Assembly: GCF_015207395.1 (NCBI RefSeq)
Contig: NZ_JADEWX010000007.1
Span: 1 to 64,000, forward strand
Direction: 5' to 3'
DNA length: 64,000 nucleotides
Source of the DNA: Nodosilinea sp. LEGE 07088
GTDB lineage: Bacteria; Cyanobacteriota; Cyanobacteriia; Phormidesmidales; Phormidesmidaceae
Both the position numbers and the translations under genes were made by a program. The notes under the pieces were generated by a model that was not told where the DNA came from, did not search any database, and saw nothing but the letters and a program-made list of their open reading frames with translations. Of the stretch, positions 26,567 to 35,609 are shown in pieces (the first letter of the stretch is position 1; each line of letters starts with the position of its first letter).

Positions 26567-28036
26567 ATGCGTGTCTGGGCGCTAGCATCATGTGGTGGGC
26601 TCCTAGCCCTAGCGGCCTGTAGTGCCGAACAGTCAAACTCTCCTACACCGGGTACCGCCTCTTCCGAGGGCGATGATACCCCCCAGGTCGATGCCCCCTC
26701 TAAGTCAGTATCCCCCGGCACCGTAGTACGCTCCGGGGTGCGTCCTCGAACCGGGTTAACCGAGACCAAGCGACCGCAGCTGTCGTTGGCACAGTCGGCA
26801 CCCCGGGGAGGTAGCTCCACCAGTCCATCGTCATCCCAGAGCAACCAACTGCGTCAACGACTGCAACAACTGCAACAGCGACGCAGCGCTAGTCTGCCGT
26901 CGAGCCAGGCTCTCGTTACCACACCGGTACGCTCAGCCCAGGCTTCTCCCACGCCGCAGCGCCCCCAAGCCCAGATTTTTCCGAGTAGTTCTGCTGGGCA
27001 GCCGGAGCCAGTGGCGATCGCAAGGTCTAGCCCGACGCCAATCCCCTCCCCAGGACTGGGCAAACCAGCCCGATCGGGGCAGACGACTCCCCTGACCGCA
27101 ACGGTTCGCCCCGCCCCAACGGCTCCAGAGGGTTTAGATCGTCCCTTGGGTGCGGCGAGCGCCCTAGGTTCAGTCGCATCAGCGACGGTGGATCGCAGCT
27201 TTCCCATTGCGCCGGTTCGCCACCAGGGCCGTAGTGCTCGTATCCATAGCCAGCGCGTTGTGCTAAACACGCCGCCAACTCTTACGGCTACTGCCAGACT
27301 CCACGGCGACGCCTTAGCGATCCCTCTAGAGCAGGCTGAGATTGCGATCGCACCGACACAACCTGAGGTAGATACCGCCGCCGAGGGCCCATCATCTAGC
27401 GCAGAATTAGTTCTAGACCAGGCCCCTCAAGCGGCCTCGCCATCCCAGACAACCCACCAGAGCAGTGGCAGCATTGCCTTGACGTTGACTCGCTCCGGCG
27501 CATCCGAGGCCGTCGTCCCGGCCGCTAGATTCCACCAGGAGCAGGGAGGGAACCTCGTGTCTTCGGCTGAGTCCCTTGGGCTAGTACCCAATCCCCCGAC
27601 CGCTCTATCGGCCCATTCGCCGACGGGTGGCGCGATCGATCGCGCCACCCCCACCGCTGGGGCGACAACCCAGCCCGAGAGTTTGCCCTTCGCCACGGCA
27701 GCCCCCCAGCTCAGCCCGCAACGGCCTGACTCGGTTGCTGCCGTGGGCATCGCCCTATCGACAGATTCCTCAGCAACCAGGCATTTGACTCAAGTAAGCC
27801 CAGCGGCGGTGCAGCTCACTCTACCGGTCACCGCAGATCCCAAGGGCTTACCCGCCAGCCACTGCCTAGCCGTCAGCGAACTCCCCATGGCCCCAGAGGG
27901 TAACAATTCCCGAGTTAAGGCCAGCCAGCCTGACGCCTACCCTGATCAGCCCGATCGCGATCAGTCAGCTGCATCGCACTGCTCGGCTACGGCCATTTCT
28001 GCGGTAGAGTTTTTGCCGACTCCTGAACTAGACTGA
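26567..28036 (+). CDS. Low-complexity probable lipoprotein
   Basis: 489 residues from the ATG at 26567, chosen because it starts a lipoprotein signal (MRVWALASCGGLLALAACSA, lipobox LAAC). The rest is Pro/Ser/Thr/Ala/Gln-rich disordered sequence with no recognisable domain: SSQSNQLRQRLQQLQQRRSA forms a short coiled stretch, and many repeated P-T and S-P pairs follow. Likely an outer-membrane or periplasmic lipid-anchored linker protein. An in-frame start at 26447 adds 40 residues without a signal. Function unknown. Confidence 0.72.
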   Translation: MRVWALASCGGLLALAACSAEQSNSPTPGTASSEGDDTPQVDAPSKSVSPGTVVRSGVRPRTGLTETKRPQLSLAQSAPRGGSSTSPSSSQSNQLRQRLQQLQQRRSASLPSSQALVTTPVRSAQASPTPQRPQAQIFPSSSAGQPEPVAIARSSPTPIPSPGLGKPARSGQTTPLTATVRPAPTAPEGLDRPLGAASALGSVASATVDRSFPIAPVRHQGRSARIHSQRVVLNTPPTLTATARLHGDALAIPLEQAEIAIAPTQPEVDTAAEGPSSSAELVLDQAPQAASPSQTTHQSSGSIALTLTRSGASEAVVPAARFHQEQGGNLVSSAESLGLVPNPPTALSAHSPTGGAIDRATPTAGATTQPESLPFATAAPQLSPQRPDSVAAVGIALSTDSSATRHLTQVSPAAVQLTLPVTADPKGLPASHCLAVSELPMAPEGNNSRVKASQPDAYPDQPDRDQSAASHCSATAISAVEFLPTPELD

Positions 28037-28223
28037 TGCTGCTGGGCAGAGGGGTTGCCACCATGGCAGCTCCCCTAGTTCTCTAGAACCTCTTCCCCCT
28101 GGTTATGGGCAATCGTCACCCAGCCTACGCCTAGGCTCCTAGGCCCTGATCTGGGTCTAGCCGTCACCGATCGCTCTAGACTGGAGGCAGTGAGGTCAGG
28201 CTGTAGCAGGAGTTGCCAAACCT

Positions 28224-29063
28224 ATGGAGCTGCATTACATCAAACAGGGGGCGGGCTTTCCCATCCTGTGTTTGCATGGCCATCCTGGGTCGGCTAAGAC
28301 TATGGGAGTATTTGTCGAAGGGCTCAGCGATCGCTACTGGACGCTGGCTCCCGATCTGAGGGGCTATGGCCGCAGCCGCACGCGATCGCCCTTTGCCCTC
28401 GAAGACAGCCTGCCCGATCTGATTGAACTGCTCGATGGCGAGGGCATTGAACGCTGCCTAGTACTGGGCTGGTCTCTCGGCGGCATTCTGGCCCTAGAGT
28501 TGGCGCTGCGCTATCCCCAGCGAGTGGTGGGCCTGGTGTTAATCGCCACCGCTGCGCGACCCGTGGGCAACCATCCCCCGCCGACCTGGCTCGAACTCAT
28601 TAACACCGGCCTGGGGTCAATTTTGAATCTGTTAGCTCCGGGCAACCCGCTAGTGACCCAGGGGCTGGGGCCGCGATCGCTCTACCGTTACCTACTCAGG
28701 CAGCACACACCGTTGGCCTACCAGCATCTGGCCAAGGAAGGATTTTGGGCTTACCTGGGCACCTCACCCCTGGCCCATCGGGCGCTCAACCGTGCCCTGG
28801 CCCGCCGCTACAATCGTTTACCCGATCTGAACACAATTGCGGTGCCCTGTCTGGTGCTCTGTGGGGCAGAGGATAGGCATATAACCGCCCAGGCCAGCCT
28901 GGAAACCGCTGCTCACCTGCCCCAATGCCACAGTCACTGTTACCCCAACACCGCTCACCTGCTGCCCTGGGAGATTCCCCATCAAATGCTGGCAGATATT
29001 CATCACTGGCTGGCCAACCATGGCCAGGTGCTGGGGCTTAGCAACTCAGATGCCATTCCTTAA
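28224..29063 (+). CDS. Alpha/beta hydrolase
   Basis: 279-residue alpha/beta-hydrolase fold enzyme. The oxyanion-hole region (LCLHGHPGSAKTM), nucleophile elbow GWSLGG (Ser within VLGWSLGGILALE), acid (LVLCGAEDRH) and catalytic His (YPNTAHLLPWE) are all present. Similar enzymes include esterases, haloperoxidase-like and C-C bond hydrolases; the substrate cannot be fixed. Its stop shares TTAA with the convergent DUF1816 gene. Confidence 0.92.
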   Translation: MELHYIKQGAGFPILCLHGHPGSAKTMGVFVEGLSDRYWTLAPDLRGYGRSRTRSPFALEDSLPDLIELLDGEGIERCLVLGWSLGGILALELALRYPQRVVGLVLIATAARPVGNHPPPTWLELINTGLGSILNLLAPGNPLVTQGLGPRSLYRYLLRQHTPLAYQHLAKEGFWAYLGTSPLAHRALNRALARRYNRLPDLNTIAVPCLVLCGAEDRHITAQASLETAAHLPQCHSHCYPNTAHLLPWEIPHQMLADIHHWLANHGQVLGLSNSDAIP

Positions 29064-29341
29064 GCCGCGATCCGACTAGGGCCGACCATCAGGGTATCCC
29101 ACTCATCGGTGATGGTGAGCTGATCGGGGTCACTGCACAGGCTTACTAAGGTCTGAATATTCTGGGCCCCTTCCTGCTCTAAATCTTCGATGTAGCCGCC
29201 CTTGGCAGTAGTGGCCTCAATTTCGCTATCAAAGGGGCCAAAATAATAGGTACAGGCTGGCTGGCTGGTTTTGATCTCAACCCACCAGGCCTTGCTCTGG
29301 CCCCGCAAATTGTCTAACAAGCGACTCAAAAAGTTATTCAT
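29060..29341 (-). CDS. DUF1816 protein
   Basis: 93 residues of the DUF1816 family, small cyanobacterial proteins related to the CpcD-like module of phycobilisome linkers. Motifs AWWVEIKTSQPACTYYFGPF and ATTAKGGYIEDLEQEGAQ. An AGGACGG ribosome site lies 7 nt before the ATG. It may associate with phycobilisomes or other pigment complexes; this is inference from the family. Confidence 0.85.
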   Translation of the reverse strand: MNNFLSRLLDNLRGQSKAWWVEIKTSQPACTYYFGPFDSEIEATTAKGGYIEDLEQEGAQNIQTLVSLCSDPDQLTITDEWDTLMVGPSRIAA

Positions 29342-29417
29342 AACACCGTCCTACCTGCCTTTTGATGTCTTCAAATCTTGTTGCTTAAAAAGCGTAAAAA
29401 GCGATCGCTCTGGGCAA

Positions 29418-30725
29418 CTAGGCTTCTATCCCATCTTGGGAGAATAATTGCCCCTGTTTGTTTATACTGTTTTGCTTTTGATTTTGCAAAGAGGAAATTT
29501 GCTGCTGCATCATCCACTGATTACGATAGATCTCATAGAGCGCCATGCCTGTAGCTACCGATGCATTTAAACTAGGCACTGTGCCCCGCAGCGGAATTGA
29601 TACCAATGTGTCGCAGCTCTGCTGCACTGTCAGGCTGAGACCGCTGCCCTCAGCTCCCACCACAATTACCGTCGGGCGATCGAAGGTGGTGCGATGCACG
29701 GGCTGGCTGGCTGCCGAGGCGAGACCGTAGATCCAAAAGCCTTTTTCTTTCAGTGTCTCCAGGGCTCGCCTGAGGTTGACCACTCGCGCTACCGGCAATC
29801 GCTCCAGGGCCCCTGCTGCCACCTTAGCTACCGTTGCCGTCACCCCCACCGCCCGTCGCTGGGGAATGACCATGCCCTGGGCTCCAAGCGCCTCAGCAGT
29901 ACGCAGAATTGCCCCCAAGTTGTGGGGATCGGTAATGCCGTCAGCCGCAATGATGACCGGTATTTTGGTGGCCTCAAGAGCCGTCTCAATCATCTCGTCA
30001 AGATCATGGTAGGCATGGGCAGCGGCCTGGGCGGCAATACCCTGGTGATTGGCTCCAGCGGTGATTTGATTGAGTCGCTTGGTGTCGACTTCGTCGATGA
30101 CTGCACCGCTAGCCTTGGCCTCATCGATCAGCGACAAAAACCGAGGATCGTAGCGAATACGGTCATTGACCCATACCCGATTTAAGGGGCGCTGGGCCTG
30201 GAGTGCCGCCTCTACCGCATGGCGACCATAAATCAGATCGGTTTCATCTTGAACGTCATCGCCCTCACCCAGGGCTGGGTCGCCCCCACTAAACTTAGAC
30301 GATAGCCCAGAGGTCGTCCGGGACCGAAACGAATCACCGCCCTCGCGGGATCGTTCTCCTTGAGGCCGCGACTTACCCCCCTCATAGCGGGGCTTGCTGT
30401 CACTGTAGCGAGGTCGCTCGTCCTTGGTGCGGGGCCTACCATCCCCAGAGCGAGATTTATCCTCTTTATAGCGGGGCTTACCGCCGTCGTAGCGAGGTTT
30501 GCCGTCACTGCGACGGGGCTTATCATCTCTGTAGATAGGCTTACCGTCACCGGGCTTGGCGTCTTTATAGCGCGGTTTGTCGTCACCATAGCGGGGTTTG
30601 TCAGCCCGAGGACGAGGCTTACCGCCGTCATAGCGAGGTTTGCCCCCCTGGTATCCTTCAGATTGCTTACGAGGCTCTGACCCAGAAGACCGATTGGGGT
30701 TGCGAGAAGGCTTGGGGGAGGACAT
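29418..30725 (-). CDS. rlmB: 23S rRNA 2'-O-ribose methyltransferase, TrmH/RlmB type
   Basis: SpoU-family SAM methyltransferase acting on 23S rRNA (Gm2251 in the E. coli enzyme). The catalytic part starts near residue 162 ([14 protein letters not shown]) and has the three SpoU motifs: [33 protein letters not shown] and [20 protein letters not shown]. The first 160 residues are an Arg/Lys/Asp/Gly-rich repeat with KPRY or RPRY about seven times (residues 29-114), predicted disordered and RNA-binding. Normal RlmB is about 250 residues, so the extension is long. Its last 40 residues are also Gln/Asn-rich. Confidence 0.92.
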   Translation of the reverse strand: MSSPKPSRNPNRSSGSEPRKQSEGYQGGKPRYDGGKPRPRADKPRYGDDKPRYKDAKPGDGKPIYRDDKPRRSDGKPRYDGGKPRYKEDKSRSGDGRPRTKDERPRYSDSKPRYEGGKSRPQGERSREGGDSFRSRTTSGLSSKFSGGDPALGEGDDVQDETDLIYGRHAVEAALQAQRPLNRVWVNDRIRYDPRFLSLIDEAKASGAVIDEVDTKRLNQITAGANHQGIAAQAAAHAYHDLDEMIETALEATKIPVIIAADGITDPHNLGAILRTAEALGAQGMVIPQRRAVGVTATVAKVAAGALERLPVARVVNLRRALETLKEKGFWIYGLASAASQPVHRTTFDRPTVIVVGAEGSGLSLTVQQSCDTLVSIPLRGTVPSLNASVATGMALYEIYRNQWMMQQQISSLQNQKQNSINKQGQLFSQDGIEA

Positions 30726-31104
30726 GGCCGCACCTGATACAGATTAACAACCAACAATTCAAGAGAATTCCCAGGCTAGCACGCTGCCTCCATCTCCGAG
30801 CATGCTAATTGTTGCATGGCCCAGGACTGGGAGACGAAAATGCCAGCGTCTCCATCCTAAAGCAGCCAAAATCCAGCGGTCAGTCGCGGTCGGTGACAGC
30901 ATCCATCGCCCTTAGTCATCTGAGGCGGATGACCCCACTCATAGGGCTCTAGCCTCAGTCAACCGCTCCTCAAAGCCAAAAACTAAAGACGAAGCAGAGA
31001 TCCGAAAAGAAGATTAAATTTCAGGCATCTGATACCACGATAACCACATCCTCGGAATAATCCTTCACAATGGAAAATGACAGACCCATACCGGAGTGAT
31101 GCTG
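30726..31104. other. 379 bp intergenic region
   Basis: Lies between two divergent genes; no coding sequence or RNA seen. AT-rich from about 30980, likely promoter for the HxlR regulator. Confidence 0.4.
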
Positions 31105-31458
31105 ATGCCTCACATAGCCAACGGTACGAAGCTTGATTGTCCGGTTCATTTGGTGTTGTCGTACATTGGCAGCAAGTGGGCTATTCTCATTTTGCAGGAG
31201 CTATTTCAGGGCAACCGCCGCACCAATGAGTTTCTGTCGGCCCTGCCTGGTATCAGCACCAAAACTCTCACCGCCCGCCTGCGAGAGCTTGAAAGCTATG
31301 GACTGGTCAATCGCACAGTCTTCCCTGAGGTACCGCCTCGGGTTGAGTACTCGCTAACCCCCAAGGGCCGTGAGGTGCAGCCCATTATGGCGGCACTCAA
31401 TCAGGTCGGAGAGCACTGGTTGGAACACAGTCCCAGCCAGCCTACAGCCAGGCTTTAG
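31105..31458 (+). CDS. HxlR-family transcriptional regulator
   Basis: 117-residue winged helix-turn-helix regulator of the HxlR type: CPVHLVLSYIGSKWAILIL at the N terminus, then LPGISTKTLTARLRELESYG (recognition helix) and the wing VPPRVEYSLTPKG. The family cysteine (Cys within LDCPVH) often senses redox stress. I chose ATG at 31105 because GGAG ends 8 nt before it; ATG at 31099 and GTG at 31096 are too close to that site. Target genes unknown. The DUF4327 gene follows on the opposite strand. Confidence 0.9.
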   Translation: MPHIANGTKLDCPVHLVLSYIGSKWAILILQELFQGNRRTNEFLSALPGISTKTLTARLRELESYGLVNRTVFPEVPPRVEYSLTPKGREVQPIMAALNQVGEHWLEHSPSQPTARL

Positions 31459-31472
31459 GCATCTGGCGATCG

Positions 31473-31715
31473 CTAGTCGTTGCTCCAGGTTTCGTGGGGC
31501 AGCAGATCGCCAATGCGATCGCTCAGACAGTAGTCGTTTTCCTCTAGCTCGGCCTCCATAAAGGGCCATTCTCGAGCGGCGATATAGCCGCATAGGGCAC
31601 AGATGGGCTGACATCGATCTAAGGTGCCGCGCTCGACAAGGTATTTGGCCTCATGGCGCAGGGCCTCAAGGGTATAGTGACGAGCGATCGCTGGATTAGC
31701 TGTCTGGGTTGTCAT
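31473..31715 (-). CDS. DUF4327 family protein
   Basis: 80 residues from the Met at 31715 (MTTQTANPAIARHYTLEALR). The segments EAKYLVERGTLDRCQPICAL and IAAREWPFMEAELEENDYCL match the cyanobacterial DUF4327 pattern, in which Cys and Trp positions recur. Function unknown; seen mostly in cyanobacteria. Convergent with the HxlR regulator, 14 bp apart. Confidence 0.8.
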   Translation of the reverse strand: MTTQTANPAIARHYTLEALRHEAKYLVERGTLDRCQPICALCGYIAAREWPFMEAELEENDYCLSDRIGDLLPHETWSND

Positions 31716-31933
31716 GGCCGCAGCCCTCCAAGCCTGGATGGCACTAAGGATATTCAATGACCACCCCTATAGTGCAGCCCGAGGAGCTAGGTTCAAAGCA
31801 GTTGATGCGTATCCTTACCTTTGTTTACCCATCGCAATATTTGTAGTGCGATATACAGTTTTAGTGGTTTTCCAAGGGATGATTTGGTTATATTTTTACT
31901 CGCGCTTCTATGCTGGTCATTCTGGCAACAGAA

Positions 31934-32455
31934 TTATAGCGGTCGGCCAAAGGTCTGTACCCAGTAGGGTCGGCTGGCGGCTACCGCATGCCCAATGCCC
32001 AGTTCTGTAAACGCCGGGTTGAGAATATTTTGGCGATGGCCGGGGCTATTCATCCAGGCGGTCATGACGGCAGTGGCCGTAGGCTGGCCAAAGGCCACAT
32101 TTTCGCCAATGGTCGACCAATCGTACTGGGTAGCGTCAATGCGCGATCGCATCGTTGACCCGTTAGACCCGGCGTGGCTGAGGCGGCCACTAGTGGCCAT
32201 GTCCTGGGCGTGGCCTTGGGCTGCGGTTGTAAGTTGCTCGTTGAGCACCAAGGGCGGCAGGTTGACGCGCTGGCGCTCGGCATTGACCAACCTGAGCAGT
32301 TCTTCTGCCAGCGGGATGTCAGTCTGAGTCATGGGCGCTGGGGCGGCTTGGCCTACCGCGATCGGCGTGCTCACCACCGACCCAACGGTGACCGTGGCGA
32401 GGGCAACCAGGGCAATGCCTGGCCCAGCCCACAAAGCGCGATGTCTACAGGGCAT
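31934..32455 (-). CDS. Secreted CAP-domain (SCP/TAPS) protein
   Basis: 173 residues: signal peptide (about 1-33), a short linker, then a CAP domain (about 50-173). Diagnostic parts are LRLVNAERQRVNLPPLVLNE, HAQDMATSGRLSHAGSNGST, GENVAFGQPTATAVMTAWMN and SPGHRQNILNPAFTELGIGH, with the conserved His and Glu residues of the CAP cavity. Bacterial CAP proteins are extracellular; ligand and role uncertain. Confidence 0.93.
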   Translation of the reverse strand: MPCRHRALWAGPGIALVALATVTVGSVVSTPIAVGQAAPAPMTQTDIPLAEELLRLVNAERQRVNLPPLVLNEQLTTAAQGHAQDMATSGRLSHAGSNGSTMRSRIDATQYDWSTIGENVAFGQPTATAVMTAWMNSPGHRQNILNPAFTELGIGHAVAASRPYWVQTFGRPL

Positions 32456-32564
32456 GGCAATTCTCCAGATAAATGGACTGTCGTGCTGTAGTAGAGCGCC
32501 CTACTGACCATGACGAGTCTGTAAAATGACCGGTTCCGCCACTCCTGAACCAGGTCACCCAGCC

Positions 32565-33440
32565 CTAAGCCAAACGCGGGTTCTGGGCCATTAACCGCTG
32601 GACATCTTCAGCGTGGTACGAGCTGCGGGTCAGTGGCGACGATACCACCTGCAAAAATCCCTTGGCCTCGCCTGCCTGGCGCCAGGCTGTAAACTGCGCT
32701 GGGGTGACAAACTCCGCCACGGGCAGATGTTTAGGGCTCGGCGACAGATATTGACCCAGGGTCAAAATATCGCAGTCGACGGCTCGCAGATCGTCCATCA
32801 CCTGCTGCACTTCGATGTCAGTTTCACCCAGGCCCACCATCAGGCCCGACTTGGTGTAGACCCAGGGGGCCAGCTCTCGGCTGCGGCGCAGTAGCTCTAG
32901 GGAGCGGGCATAGTCGCCCTGGGGGCGCACCCGGCGATAGAGGCGCGGCACCGTCTCTGTATTGTGGTTGAGTACATGGGGGCGCGCCGCCAAAATGGTC
33001 GCCAGCGCTTCCCAGTTGCCGCACAGATCGGGAATCAGCACTTCGATGGTAGTCGCTGGCATTACCTGCCGCACGGCCTCAAGGCAGGCCACAAACTGGC
33101 TGGCACCGCCATCGGCCAGGTCATCGCGGTTCACGGCGGTAATCACGACATGCTTGAGCCGCATCCGCCGCACCGACTCTGCTAGCCGTAGGGGTTCGGT
33201 GGGGTCAAGGGCGACAGGCTTTTTTTCAAAGTCGATGTCGCAGTAGGGGCAGGCACGGGTACAGGCCGGGCCCATGATCAAAAATGTGGCCGTCCCCGCC
33301 TGGAAGCATTCGCCAATATTGGGGCACGAGGCCTCTTCACACACGGTATTGAGGCCCAGGTCTTGCAAAATTGCCTTAACCTCTCCCACCCGTTCCCACT
33401 GGGGAGCTTTTACCCGTAACCAGTCTGGTTTTACTGCCAA
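32565..33440 (-). CDS. lipA: Lipoyl synthase
   Basis: Radical-SAM enzyme inserting sulphur at C6 and C8 of octanoyl groups on lipoate-dependent enzymes. It has the auxiliary cluster motif [12 protein letters not shown] and the SAM cluster motif [11 protein letters not shown], followed by [15 protein letters not shown] and the C-terminal [11 protein letters not shown]. 291 residues is normal. The frame begins [20 protein letters not shown]. The window has no lipB; it lies elsewhere in the genome. Confidence 0.97.
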   Translation of the reverse strand: MAVKPDWLRVKAPQWERVGEVKAILQDLGLNTVCEEASCPNIGECFQAGTATFLIMGPACTRACPYCDIDFEKKPVALDPTEPLRLAESVRRMRLKHVVITAVNRDDLADGGASQFVACLEAVRQVMPATTIEVLIPDLCGNWEALATILAARPHVLNHNTETVPRLYRRVRPQGDYARSLELLRRSRELAPWVYTKSGLMVGLGETDIEVQQVMDDLRAVDCDILTLGQYLSPSPKHLPVAEFVTPAQFTAWRQAGEAKGFLQVVSSPLTRSSYHAEDVQRLMAQNPRLA

Positions 33441-33590
33441 AGTCTTTAAAGTCCCGCCATGTTAACTGCGCTTCAATCATATCAACCCCGGCCTGACTTG
33501 CCCTGCATGAGCGATTTGGGGCGCGATCGCAAGAAGATCGCAGTATGCTGGAGGTAGGCAACGCTAGAGCAACCCCTACCGCCGCTGTCG

Positions 33591-34166
33591 ATGGATGCGC
33601 CATCTCCTTTAAAACGCTGCCTTATGGTGCTGTGCTATGCCGCCGCAGGGTTGCTAGCCGCTGGGGCCTGGCATGACCAGGTGAGCGATCGCTGGCGGTT
33701 TGAGCAGGCCTTTGAGCCCGTGCGCCTGGCTCGACTGTCGTCTCGCTTGAGCCAGGCCCCCGAGACCTTGATGACCGCCAATGTTGAAGTCGTGATCAGC
33801 CTCAGCCGCCGCCGTTTAATCCTCTATCAAAACGGCGCGGTCAAAGATGAATACCCTGTCTCCATTGGCCAGGATGACTGGCAAACTCCAGCCGGTGAGT
33901 TCGCCGTGCAGGACATGCGCACCGACCCGGTCTGGCAGCACCCAATTACCAAAGAAGCCGTTAGCCCCGGCTCCAGCAATCCCCTCGGGTCTCGTTGGAT
34001 AGGCTTTTTGGTACAGGGTCAGTACCACATCGGTATCCATGGCACCAACCAAGAAACCCTAATTGGGGAAGCGGTTTCCCACGGCTGTGTACGCATGCTC
34101 AATCAAGATATTCAAACGCTCTATAGCCACCTCAATGTTGGCACCCCTATCAAGGTAGTGCCCTAA
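33591..34166 (+). CDS. L,D-transpeptidase (YkuD domain)
   Basis: 191-residue exported enzyme that forms 3-3 peptidoglycan cross-links or attaches proteins to peptidoglycan. An N-terminal hydrophobic segment (CLMVLCYAAAGLLAAGAW) anchors or exports it. The YkuD domain (about 63-190) has the catalytic HGTNQETLIGEAVSHGCVRM with Cys nucleophile and His. Divergent from lipA with 150 bp between. Confidence 0.93.
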   Translation: MDAPSPLKRCLMVLCYAAAGLLAAGAWHDQVSDRWRFEQAFEPVRLARLSSRLSQAPETLMTANVEVVISLSRRRLILYQNGAVKDEYPVSIGQDDWQTPAGEFAVQDMRTDPVWQHPITKEAVSPGSSNPLGSRWIGFLVQGQYHIGIHGTNQETLIGEAVSHGCVRMLNQDIQTLYSHLNVGTPIKVVP

Positions 34167-34235
34167 TCGACTGGCCCAGGCGCAATTAGATCGGGCTAGG
34201 AGGCATGCGATCGCCCCTTTGCCCAACCGCTAACC

Positions 34236-35312
34236 CTACACAGCTACCGAAACCTCTTTCCCCACGGCAGTCCCATCCAGGTTATGCCAGGGTTTACCAT
34301 CCAGCGCCATTTGTTCGATTAAACTGGCCAACCGCAGCGCCTTAAGCGCCTGTTCTCCACCTACCGAGGGCTTCTCGCCGCCGCGCACGCAGTTGATGAA
34401 ATGCTCTAGCTCAGCATGCAGAGGTTCAATATTGCTGGTATAAACCTTCTCGATCAGCCCATCTTGACGATAGAGCACCTGGCCATAATCGGTGGAGCAG
34501 TCGGCGGTTGTTTGTCGATGGATCAAAATCTCGTTGTTGAGAAAATCGGCGTCGGTCAGGGAGTTTTTGCAGTGGGCGGTAATGCTGCGGATTTTGCGGT
34601 GGGTCACTTTGCTGGAGGTCAGGGTCGCCACAATGCCGTTGCTAAAGCCCAGGGTGGCGGTGACGTAGTCTAGATAGCCCGAGTTAGAGGCGCGGCTGCC
34701 GCTGGCGGTCAGCGTCGCCACGGTAGAACCCGCCAGTTCTAACAGCAGGTCAATGTCGTGAATCATCAGATCCAGCACCACCGACACATCGTTAGCGCGC
34801 TGGGAGTAGGGGCTCATGCGACGAGCCTCTAAAGCCAACAGTTCCTCGGTCTTCAGCACCTTATGCAGCTCTTGAAAGGCGGGGTTAAACCGCTCAATAT
34901 GACCCACTTGCAAAATACAGTTGGTCTCGGCGGCGGCATTGACCAGCGACTCAGCCTCGGCAATGCTGGCGGCAATGGGTTTTTCAATCAGCACGTGAAC
35001 GCCGGCATGGAGACAGGCCATCCCCACCGAGTGATGGAGGCGAGTCGGCACGGCAATACAGACCGCATCGACATGCTTGAGCAGTTCTTGATAGTCTTCA
35101 AAAAAACGCACCCGATACTTACCCGCCGTATCGAGGCCGCGCTCAACATTGACATCAGAGACGCCAACTAAATCCACATCCTTAAAACGGCTCAAAACAC
35201 GGGTGTGATGTTGGCCCATGTTGCCCACACCAATAACGCCAACACGAACGGGATCGGGCAAATTTCGAGATAGGTGCATTTCTAAGGCAGATGACAACAT
35301 TGAATCTTGCAC
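34236..35312 (-). CDS. Gfo/Idh/MocA-family oxidoreductase
   Basis: 358-residue NAD(P)-dependent sugar or acid dehydrogenase family protein. The Rossmann start VRVGVIGVGNMGQHHTRVLS, then EDYQELLKHVDAVCIAVPTR, GVHVLIEKPIAASIAEAESL (catalytic EKP), and LQVGHIERFNPAF are present. VLDLMIHDIDLLLELAG carries the substrate-site histidine. Substrate unknown; homologues act on inositol, UDP-sugar or biliverdin. Start at 35312 or at an internal Met (MHLSRNLPD) is undecided. Confidence 0.92.
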   Translation of the reverse strand: MQDSMLSSALEMHLSRNLPDPVRVGVIGVGNMGQHHTRVLSRFKDVDLVGVSDVNVERGLDTAGKYRVRFFEDYQELLKHVDAVCIAVPTRLHHSVGMACLHAGVHVLIEKPIAASIAEAESLVNAAAETNCILQVGHIERFNPAFQELHKVLKTEELLALEARRMSPYSQRANDVSVVLDLMIHDIDLLLELAGSTVATLTASGSRASNSGYLDYVTATLGFSNGIVATLTSSKVTHRKIRSITAHCKNSLTDADFLNNEILIHRQTTADCSTDYGQVLYRQDGLIEKVYTSNIEPLHAELEHFINCVRGGEKPSVGGEQALKALRLASLIEQMALDGKPWHNLDGTAVGKEVSVAV

Positions 35313-35609
35313 GCCTGTCCTTCCTTAATTGAGACGAAGATACGCCGACAGCTAACACGTTGCGAACGTCAGAGTGAGTGAGGAACTAAGACGGCCAGGT
35401 AAAATTACTCAGATAGTATCACAATGCTTCACTCTGTAAAGAATAGAGACATTACCTTAAGGAAAATGGCGACCAATTTTCTCGGCGCCCTTAGAGTAAC
35501 TGTTTTTTGAGAATTATTTTTACTAGCTTTACCATACCGATTGCCGCCGCTAGTGCTCATCAGTCTGTGGCAGTTCATCAGCTGTCTTAGCCAGACTGAG
35601 CGAACCTTC
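35313..35609. other. Intergenic region between two minus-strand genes
   Basis: No gene supported. AT-rich near 35395-35530; a 62-codon frame at 35429-35617 overlaps the neighbour and has no family. Confidence 0.4.
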
